From Clostridia bacterium (GTDB lineage: Bacteria > Bacillota > Clostridia > Christensenellales > CAG-917): 36,490 nucleotides of DNA. Positions within the stretch are counted from its first letter, which is position 1. The number at the start of each line of letters is the position of its first letter. Below are positions 30,066-36,490 of this stretch, one piece after another. The notes beneath the pieces are model-generated. The model did no database searches, had not been told where the DNA came from, and worked only from the letters and a program-made list of their open reading frames with translations. A program made the translations under genes and the position numbers. The DNA lies in the NCBI GenBank assembly GCA_900763875.1, contig CAAFLX010000002.1, positions 1 through 36,490 on the forward strand, given 5' to 3'.

Positions 30066-31412
30066 TCAGTTGACGCCTTGCGAGAGCATTGCTTCCGCCA
30101 CTTTTTTGAAACCTGCGAGGTTTGCGCCCGTGACGAGGTTGTAGTCAAGTCCGTAGGTGTCGAGGGCGTCGCAGATTTGGGTGTGAATGCCAATCATAAT
30201 TTGTTTGAGTTTGGAGTCCACCTCGTCTTTTGTCCACGAGAGGCGGCCGCTGTTTTGCGACATTTCGAGACCGCTTGTTGCCACGCCTCCTGCGTTGACG
30301 GCTTTTGCCGGGGTGACGAGAACGCCGTGCGATTGCAAGTAGGCGATAGCCTCGTTGGTGGTGGGCATATTTGCCACTTCGTTGAGGACGGGCACGCCGA
30401 GTTTGACCATTGCGATTGCGTCGTCGAGCAAGATTTCGTTTTGTCTTGCGCAGGGCATATAGACGTCGGCTTTAACGTTGCCCCACGGTTTTTTGCCTGT
30501 GACGAATTGGCAGCCGAACTTGTCGGAATAGTCCTTGACTTTATTGCGGTTTGACTCGCGCATTTCGAGCAAGAAGTCGATTTTCTCGCCGCTCACGCCG
30601 TCTTTGTCGTAGATATATCCGTCCGGGCCGGAGAGGGTGACGACCTTGCCGCCCAGCTCGTCTATTTTCTTTGCCGCGCCCCATGCGACGTTGCCAAAGC
30701 CGCTCAAGCAGAACGTTTTGCCTGCAAGTTGTTCGCCTTGGTGTTTGAACACTTCTTCGAGGAAGTAGGTTGCGCCAAAGCCGGTAGCTTCGGGACGAAT
30801 GAGCGAGCCGCCGTAGCTCAACCCCTTGCCTGTCAGCACGCCGTTGTCGTACGCGCCGACGATTTTTTTGTATTGACCGAACAGATATCCGATTTCGCGC
30901 GCGCCGACTCCCATATCTCCTGCGGGAACGTCCACGCTAGGGCCTATATAGCGATAAAGCTCATCCATAAACGACTGGCAAAAACGCATAATTTCGCCGT
31001 CGCTCTTGCCCGTGGGGTCGAAGTCCGCTCCGCCTTTTGCTCCGCCGAGAGGCAGGGAAGTGAGGGAGTTTTTGAAAGTCTGCTCGAACCCCAAAAATTT
31101 CATAGTGTCGAGGGTGACGTCCTTTTGGAATCTCAAACCGCCCTTGTACGGCCCGATTGCGTTGTTAAACTGTACGCGGTAGCCGCGGTTGACGTGAAAA
31201 TCGCCCTTGTCGTCCATCCAAGGCACGCGGAAAACGATTTGTCTATCAGGCTCGACAAGCCTCTCAAGAATGACGTTTTTGCGCATCAACTGTTCGTGCT
31301 GTTCGATAGCGGGGGTCAAAGACGTAAGCACTTCCTTGACGGTCTGCATAAACTGGGGCTGATTGGGATTTTGCAATTCAGTCCTCTCTATGACTTCGCT
31401 GATATATGACAT
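30066..31412 (-). CDS. gdhA: NADP-type glutamate dehydrogenase
   Basis: 448 residues, the usual length for the hexameric NADP(H) enzyme (~445-450). ATG at 31412, GGAGG about six nt upstream. Substrate domain: GPYKGGLRFQKDV, then PLGGAKGGADFDP with the catalytic lysine, and PAGDMGVGAREIGYLFGQYK. Nucleotide domain: FCLSGFGNVAWGAAKKIDEL (G-x-G-x-x-A), and VNAGGVATSGLEMSQNS near the end. Catalyses reductive amination of 2-oxoglutarate with ammonia to glutamate, central nitrogen assimilation in the cytoplasm. Monocistronic, promoter at 31457-31485, hairpin array after the stop. Confidence 0.97.
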   Translation of the reverse strand: MSYISEVIERTELQNPNQPQFMQTVKEVLTSLTPAIEQHEQLMRKNVILERLVEPDRQIVFRVPWMDDKGDFHVNRGYRVQFNNAIGPYKGGLRFQKDVTLDTMKFLGFEQTFKNSLTSLPLGGAKGGADFDPTGKSDGEIMRFCQSFMDELYRYIGPSVDVPAGDMGVGAREIGYLFGQYKKIVGAYDNGVLTGKGLSYGGSLIRPEATGFGATYFLEEVFKHQGEQLAGKTFCLSGFGNVAWGAAKKIDELGGKVVTLSGPDGYIYDKDGVSGEKIDFLLEMRESNRNKVKDYSDKFGCQFVTGKKPWGNVKADVYMPCARQNEILLDDAIAMVKLGVPVLNEVANMPTTNEAIAYLQSHGVLVTPAKAVNAGGVATSGLEMSQNSGRLSWTKDEVDSKLKQIMIGIHTQICDALDTYGLDYNLVTGANLAGFKKVAEAMLSQGVN

Positions 31413-31456
31413 ACAATTCCTCCAAGTTGCGGCAAAAAAAGCCGATTTCTGCTTAA

Positions 31457-31485
31457 ATAATATACTGATGCAAATTCAAAATCAA
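31457..31485 (-). promoter_or_regulatory. gdhA promoter
   Basis: On the minus strand TTGATT (31480-31485), 17-bp spacer, TATTAT (31457-31462). Confidence 0.65.
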
Positions 31486-31586
31486 CACGAAAACATAAAT
31501 CTGTTTTCGATAATTTTTTATAAATTGAGAAAAATGACGAATAAACGTACAATCTGTTCAAAATGTCGGAAAAAATTCCGCTTTAA

Positions 31587-31601
31587 TAATAATCATTATT
31601 A
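31587..31601. promoter_or_regulatory. Fur/PerR-type palindrome candidate
   Basis: TAATAATCATTATTA, a perfect 7-1-7 palindrome that matches the Fur box TGATAATNATTATCA in 13 of 15 positions. It is 40 bp upstream of the -35 of the 31742 gene, in the AT-rich divergent region with gdhA. AT richness makes chance occurrence possible. Confidence 0.35.
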
Positions 31602-31640
31602 ATTGCCATTTTTAGAGGGGAAATTTTCTTGAAAATCGTA

Positions 31641-31669
31641 TTGAAATATGGTTTTGGATATGCTATGAT
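31641..31669 (+). promoter_or_regulatory. Promoter of the two-gene membrane-protein operon
   Basis: TTGAAA (31641-31646), 17-bp spacer, TATGAT (31664-31669). Confidence 0.65.
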
Positions 31670-31741
31670 AAAGCAGTAATCATATTCGGGTGCGCTCGCG
31701 CACGTGTGCAAAAGCAAGCCCAAATCAATGAGGAGAAAGTT

Positions 31742-34372
31742 ATGAGCCAAACTCAACAGTACAAAAAGGTCAAGTTGTACCGCACTCTCAAAGTGGTGTT
31801 TTACATGCTTGGGCTTCCCTTGTTCCTGGTTGCGGTGTGTTTCACCGCGGTCAGATTCATCAGCCACGACCCGTTTATGGGTGAAACGGAATTCACCACG
31901 GCATTGGGCTTTTTCAAACAGATGGAAAGCTACGTTACAGCCCCTGCGCTTTACGGTGTGTGGATAGGTCTTGCCATTTGGGCGTTCATTTCAATCGTGC
32001 ATATCATTCTCAGCAAAACGGTGAAAAATCCTCGTGTGAGGATGTTTTCGGTTATTGCGGTATGTATGGCGGTTATGCTCCTTTCGGGCGTGATTATGGA
32101 CGTTGCTCTCGAAAAGAAAGTCACTGCGCTGCAAGAGCAGTACGATGGCACGGGCGTCGTTGTCAACGACTACAAAACCCAACTTTCCTACTACCGCACG
32201 GTTTCGTCCAACGCAGTCAAAAAGAACGATACGCTCAACCTCATCGCGCAAGTCGACTTGATGAAGAACGCCTACAACGTTGAAATGGAAGGTGCAGACA
32301 AGAGCGGTGTTGCGGGCAACATTTCCAACAAACCCGTCACCTACTATTCCGTCATCGACGACGAGGGCAACCAAGGCGTTGACATCAGTTTCATCATGGG
32401 CGAGGACAAGCTTTATAGGCTCAACGTAGACGAGAAAAACGGCAACACCATCAAGGGCGACGGCGACCTCAAAAAGATTCTCGACCACACCTATCGCCAC
32501 AAAGACAGCACCGTTGACAATCCCTACGATTATAGAAAGAGCCCCGAATACAATCAACAAATCAGGCTCAAACCCAACGCCAACGGCGAGCTTGTCATCA
32601 ACGGCAAGGTCTATTCGCACTATTGGTATCAAAAGAGAGTCACCAAGGCAGGCGAGGAGATTTACGTTTGGTATGCAAAAGATTTGATGCCCGTCGGCAC
32701 AGAGTACGTCAAGGACGGCTCGAAGACGAACGCGACCCAAGGCATCTACGGCAAGGGCATCTACAACAACAACGGTATGCTCTCAGACGGCTGGGTGTTC
32801 AGCCTTGACAACGTGCTCAACATCTTGGATGACTACTATTCGGCAAAGGACGAAATCGACAACACATTGATTGACGGCAAGTCCTATTCCGAAAAAATGG
32901 CGACCATCTACACCAAAGCCGTTGAGAACAGACACAAATATTACACCGGCAAAAAAGCAGACCCCGCAACGGGCGAAAAGTGCCCCGAGTGGTTGCAAAC
33001 TCTCTATTCTCAAGAGATTGAGTTCAAAGAGAATTTCTCCCTCACTCGCGAAGGTCTTGACTTCTTGATTGCGCAAGTGGGCGCATTGCTCGGCAACAAC
33101 AAACTTTTCGACTTCTTGCTCAAGACGGGGGACGGAAACGGCGTTGACCAAGTCATCGGACAACTCAAACAATTCGGCATCGGATTTGTGCTTTCACCGA
33201 TTTTGGAAACTTTGCAAAAGGGCGCAAGTTTCAGATCCGCTCCCTTCAATCTTGACGACAAGACGATGAACACCGTTCTCGAGTGGGTCAAACCGCTCAT
33301 GGGCGTTGACAGCACCGTCGAGATTCACGATTTGTACTTGATGGTCACCTACGCCGGCGCAACCGACGGCTTTGGCAACAAGAGAGATTTCCTCTACGTC
33401 GGTCTTGTCAAGGACGGCGGCGTGCCCGTCACGGACGCAGAGGGCAAAGTGACCTATCCTATGGGCACAAACTCCAAGAAAGTCAGCGAGGGCGGCGACG
33501 TTCTTCTCGACATCGATTTCAGCAATGCTATCGTGTCCGTTGACAAAGAAACGGGCAACGTCGAATACAACTTCGATCTTGACCACCTCAGCGATTTCCT
33601 CAACACCGCGCTCAGCGGTTTGATGACCAAGCTCAACACCTCGATGAAAGACGTTATGAACGGCATCGTCGGCAAGGTTTTGGGTCTTTTCATCAAGCAA
33701 ATGAAGGTTGACGGCGAAGTGTTCTACGGTCTTGAAATCAGCGGCATCAAGATTCCGCTCCTCGACAAGGATTACAACTTTGCAATCGACGTTTCCAAGA
33801 TTTTGGGCGGCGTGTTGGAAGGCTTGTACTTCTATCAATCTCCCGCAATCAAACCTGTGTGGGAATTCTACACTTGGGACTTGAAAAAAAGCTCCGACCT
33901 CGCGGTTGCAACCGCATATCAAAAGTATGAAAGAGCCAACTATGAGGCAACGGCATACGGGCCTATGATCGGTTCAACGCTCGTTGGCGACACCATCGGC
34001 ACGGGAGCATATGCTGCGGCGTTGGGTCTTACCAACACGACGGCGGTCAGACAACTCAAAGCCGATTTGAGTTACAAACCCAAATTCTATCCCATTTACG
34101 GCGTGCGCGATATGGTGTTCTTTTTCTGCGGCTTTGTGGTGCTCTTCTACTATTTGAGCTTTGTCGCACACGAAAAAGAGCTTGAATACGCAAACGGCAC
34201 GGCGATTGTCGAAGAAAAGAAGAAAAAATCCAAAAAATCCAAAAATCACTCAACCGACGACGTGGTTTCGGCAAGCGATGACTTTGCGCAAGAGAAAATC
34301 GTCGCCGTGCAGGCAGAAGAGGAGAATCCTCAAATTCCTGTCGACGCAAATTCTGACAAGGAGGTGCTGTGA
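31742..34372 (+). CDS. Large membrane protein of unknown function, 876 aa
   Basis: ATG at 31742 with AGGAG six nt upstream; the longer frame from 31706 lacks a site. Three N-terminal membrane helices (residues ~16-40, 67-92, 98-120), then a ~670-residue extracytoplasmic region, a C-terminal helix (~790-812, MVFFFCGFVVLFYYLSFVAH) and a ~60-residue cytoplasmic tail that is Lys-rich (EEKKKKSKKSKNHS) and then acidic. The ectodomain has many Asp/Asn/Gly/Tyr residues and amphipathic stretches (LMTKLNTSMKDVMNGIVGKV). No family recognised. Its stop overlaps the next gene's start region, and both proteins have the same topology. Confidence 0.7.
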   Translation: MSQTQQYKKVKLYRTLKVVFYMLGLPLFLVAVCFTAVRFISHDPFMGETEFTTALGFFKQMESYVTAPALYGVWIGLAIWAFISIVHIILSKTVKNPRVRMFSVIAVCMAVMLLSGVIMDVALEKKVTALQEQYDGTGVVVNDYKTQLSYYRTVSSNAVKKNDTLNLIAQVDLMKNAYNVEMEGADKSGVAGNISNKPVTYYSVIDDEGNQGVDISFIMGEDKLYRLNVDEKNGNTIKGDGDLKKILDHTYRHKDSTVDNPYDYRKSPEYNQQIRLKPNANGELVINGKVYSHYWYQKRVTKAGEEIYVWYAKDLMPVGTEYVKDGSKTNATQGIYGKGIYNNNGMLSDGWVFSLDNVLNILDDYYSAKDEIDNTLIDGKSYSEKMATIYTKAVENRHKYYTGKKADPATGEKCPEWLQTLYSQEIEFKENFSLTREGLDFLIAQVGALLGNNKLFDFLLKTGDGNGVDQVIGQLKQFGIGFVLSPILETLQKGASFRSAPFNLDDKTMNTVLEWVKPLMGVDSTVEIHDLYLMVTYAGATDGFGNKRDFLYVGLVKDGGVPVTDAEGKVTYPMGTNSKKVSEGGDVLLDIDFSNAIVSVDKETGNVEYNFDLDHLSDFLNTALSGLMTKLNTSMKDVMNGIVGKVLGLFIKQMKVDGEVFYGLEISGIKIPLLDKDYNFAIDVSKILGGVLEGLYFYQSPAIKPVWEFYTWDLKKSSDLAVATAYQKYERANYEATAYGPMIGSTLVGDTIGTGAYAAALGLTNTTAVRQLKADLSYKPKFYPIYGVRDMVFFFCGFVVLFYYLSFVAHEKELEYANGTAIVEEKKKKSKKSKNHSTDDVVSASDDFAQEKIVAVQAEEENPQIPVDANSDKEVL

Positions 34373-34374
34373 GT

Positions 34375-36318
34375 ATGAGCGAACAAGTTATGAATGAAGA
34401 AATGAATCAAGACCTTCAAAACGAACAAGTCGCAACCGACGCAACCGATGCAGATATGCTCGCGCGCGATTCGGAGGGCAACGCAATTCCGGCATTCCCC
34501 GTGAGCAAGCGCACCAAGAAAGATCAAAGCAAGACTTCCGTTCTTTATTCGGTGGCGTCCATTCTGCTGTACGTGTTGGCGTTTTTGCCGATTATAGTTG
34601 TGGCAACCGTGCTTGCCGTCAAGTGCTACAAGCTCACGCCATACTACACCTTCTGGCCGTTTGTGGGCGTGATTTTGGCAGGCGTCGGAGGACTTATCTT
34701 TATGACGGCTGCGTTTGTTGTCAACAGAAAGAATTCAAAGAGCAGCATCCGCACCAAAACCGTGAAATTGCTCATTTGGTTTGTATGCTTGACGACGGGA
34801 TTCAGTCTTATCTTGACCTACGTTTTCCCCGACGTTATCTCCATGGCAACGCAAAACACGCTTTTCACCGAGGACTTGTACTACAAGGGCGCAAGTCAAG
34901 CAGAGCACAACGCGTCGCTCGAGCGTGACTTCATTATGTACAACCTGCTCAACGGCAACCTCAACACCTACGACGAGAGCGGCAAGATTGCCCCAAACGG
35001 CGATTTTTCCTACAAAACTCTCGTTGCCCACACCGAGGACAACGGCAAAATCCTCAAATATAACAACGCGGACATCGACAAGAGCGTGAAAGCGTACACT
35101 TCGAGCTACAAGTCCAACAAGGAGATTCAATCGGTTGTCGATTCGCTCAAATCCAACGAGAGAAAGTATGAGCTTTATGAGTTCATCTACAACCAATATA
35201 TCCTCAACGACTACGACTTCTCGTTCAACAACAACGTCACAAGACGTGCAGTCGCGCTCTCCATTCTCGACTATATCTACGCAAACTTCAACTATGAGGG
35301 TATGCTCAAAGAGGGCTTCAAAAACACTCGTCTGAAAGCGTTGTTCAACAACAACTACGACAGTTTCAACCAAGACGGCTACCTCACCTTTGACGACCCG
35401 TTGCTCCTTTATGCGCAGATGAACGGACGTATGACCGTGCCCATCGTGTTGCGCCTCATTCTCAACAAGGGCTGGACGTACACTCAAAGCTCCTACAACG
35501 GAGCAGGCGGCGTCACCTACAACGAGGACGGCAACTGCCTCTATCAACTCTATGATCCCGAATTGGTGGAACAGTATAAGAATGGCGGCGGCAGGTTTGA
35601 GTTCACCGGCACGGTTATGGATCAAAACGGCAACAGCGTCGAAGTCAAGTACGGCTTCAACAAGGACGGCTGGCAAATGTACGAAAACGGCGTCACAAAA
35701 CGTCCGCTCCAATGGCTCGTGCTCGATATGCTCGGCGACCCGATGCCTTTGACCTCGCTCAACCTCGGCGAAACTCTCGCTCCCGTGCTCAAAGGTTTGT
35801 TGCCCGCACTTGGCAATCCCGACCTTATCAACGGCGTTTTGTCGGGCTTGTTCAACTCTCTGCCCGGCCTCATTGACGCGCTTGGCGGACTTGTGGGCGA
35901 AGACCTCATCGAAGTTGTCAAGGCGGCGGCAAACGGCGCGTCCCTCAGCATCGGTCTTTGCATCGACGACGAGGGATTGCTCTCGGTCAACCTCTTCCCG
36001 ATGAACGCTCCCTACGGTATGCTCGGCTACATGCAAGCAACGTGGGTTGACAGCAACCACTTGCTTATGGCGGTCATCAACGTCATATCGTTGCGCAACT
36101 GGATGGCAATCTTCGGCGCAGTTGGCGCAGTGCTCGTCATTGCGGCAGGCGTGTTGCGCGATATGGGCGAAAAAACCCGCAAACGCACCGAGGACTCTCG
36201 CGCACGCATTATGGCGGCGCAAGCGGCAGAGGCAAACGCGCTCACGTGCGGCGACGCTCCGCCAACCGACGGCGCAGGCTTGTCGGACGGCAATTTGGAC
36301 GCGTCCGCTGTTGTTTAA
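34375..36318 (+). CDS. Large membrane protein of unknown function, 647 aa
   Basis: ATG at 34375, ten nt after AAGGAGG; GTG at 34369 (GTGA overlap with the upstream stop, four nt spacing) is the alternative. An acidic ~50-residue N-terminus, three helices (~55-80, 90-115, 125-148), a ~420-residue extracytoplasmic region and a C-terminal helix (~580-600, NWMAIFGAVGAVLVIAAGVL), then a basic and Ala-rich tail. The region LVGEDLIEVVKAAANGASLS with LLPALGNPDLINGVLSGLFN near residue 460 resembles a helical segment of the upstream protein. Likely a partner of the 876-residue protein; role unknown. Confidence 0.7.
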   Translation: MSEQVMNEEMNQDLQNEQVATDATDADMLARDSEGNAIPAFPVSKRTKKDQSKTSVLYSVASILLYVLAFLPIIVVATVLAVKCYKLTPYYTFWPFVGVILAGVGGLIFMTAAFVVNRKNSKSSIRTKTVKLLIWFVCLTTGFSLILTYVFPDVISMATQNTLFTEDLYYKGASQAEHNASLERDFIMYNLLNGNLNTYDESGKIAPNGDFSYKTLVAHTEDNGKILKYNNADIDKSVKAYTSSYKSNKEIQSVVDSLKSNERKYELYEFIYNQYILNDYDFSFNNNVTRRAVALSILDYIYANFNYEGMLKEGFKNTRLKALFNNNYDSFNQDGYLTFDDPLLLYAQMNGRMTVPIVLRLILNKGWTYTQSSYNGAGGVTYNEDGNCLYQLYDPELVEQYKNGGGRFEFTGTVMDQNGNSVEVKYGFNKDGWQMYENGVTKRPLQWLVLDMLGDPMPLTSLNLGETLAPVLKGLLPALGNPDLINGVLSGLFNSLPGLIDALGGLVGEDLIEVVKAAANGASLSIGLCIDDEGLLSVNLFPMNAPYGMLGYMQATWVDSNHLLMAVINVISLRNWMAIFGAVGAVLVIAAGVLRDMGEKTRKRTEDSRARIMAAQAAEANALTCGDAPPTDGAGLSDGNLDASAVV

Positions 36319-36325
36319 ACAAAAT

Positions 36326-36361
36326 CAAAAAAGCCACTCACATCTCGTGGGTGGCTTTTTT
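36326..36361 (+). terminator. Terminator of the two-gene membrane-protein operon
   Basis: AAAAAGCCAC-T-CAC (36327-36341) pairs with GTG-G-GTGGCTTTTT (36347-36361) across a five-nt loop, followed by T-rich sequence. Confidence 0.85.
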
Positions 36362-36437
36362 GTGCGCAAAAAAATGGCTTTTTCAAGCGTATATCCGCAC
36401 AAAAACGTACAAAATGTCCGCTGAAAATCCACTTATT

Positions 36438-36466
36438 AAAAAAAACGAACGGCGGTTTCGTTTTTT
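36438..36466. terminator. A/T-flanked hairpin near the right edge
   Basis: AAAAAACGAAC pairs with GTTTCGTTTTTT with one bulge around GGCG, then TTTTTTC. Could terminate transcription from either side; the adjacent gene is outside the window. Confidence 0.45.
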
Positions 36467-36490
36467 CAATGTGTATTGACATCCATTCAC

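Noticed and set aside
31534..31602. 22-codon plus-strand mini-ORF with ICSKC and a basic tail
   Set aside because: One CxxC only, no ribosome binding site, ends in the AT-rich palindrome; probably chance.
34735..36222. 495-codon open frame on the minus strand
   Set aside because: Lies antisense to the well-supported membrane-protein gene; its Val/His/Glu-rich composition is the mirror of that gene's codon use, and it has no ribosome binding site.

Overview
The window suggests a spore-forming member of the Clostridia (Firmicutes). It has a three-gene GerA/GerB/GerC germinant-receptor operon, strong AGGAGG ribosome binding sites, TTG and GTG starts, many intrinsic terminators and Gram-positive type promoters. 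I cannot name genus or species. There are two compositional zones: a mobile region (about 1-16,146) and a chromosomal backbone (about 18,100-36,490), with a short AT-rich accessory island between them.

Mobile region. The left edge holds the 3' end of a mobC-like relaxosome gene on the + strand. Next comes a long minus-strand gene train (10,511 to 405): a zinc-ribbon protein, an HTH regulator, a sigma/ArpU-like protein, four small proteins, an internal terminator, two paralogous Ig-like (Big_2-type) membrane-anchored proteins, two further anchored or secreted proteins, a 47-residue membrane protein, a large membrane P-loop protein resembling Zot/pI assembly ATPases, and an HUH rolling-circle replication initiator. 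Together they look like an inovirus-like (filamentous-phage-like) or other rolling-circle element that I cannot match to a described system. Upstream lie a LexA-like repressor with a consensus promoter and a perfect operator, an AAA_14/DUF4143 ATPase, three 33-bp iterons, and a plus-strand integration module: an excisionase-like protein, a tyrosine integrase and two more small DNA-binding-like proteins. The right border is a disrupted tRNA-Arg: its promoter and 5' half remain at 16,136-16,229, cut in the anticodon loop. A complete tRNA-Arg(CCT) lies just inside the element, so the element may supply the tRNA that its insertion destroys.

Island at 16.3-18.1 kb: an AAA ATPase followed by a DUF4276 (TOPRIM-like) protein, the architecture of OLD/PARIS-like anti-phage pairs.

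Backbone: a LysR regulator divergent from a CPA2-type antiporter and an MgtC-family protein; a 317-bp tandem duplication of hairpin-rich DNA that includes the mgtC 3' end; signal peptidase I; an alpha/beta-hydrolase-like protein lacking the nucleophile serine and apparently read from a leaderless mRNA; the germination operon; a GtrA-family protein; a hairpin-rich intergenic region with an array of triloop hairpins next to the gdhA stop; glutamate dehydrogenase; and two large co-transcribed membrane proteins of identical topology and unknown function.
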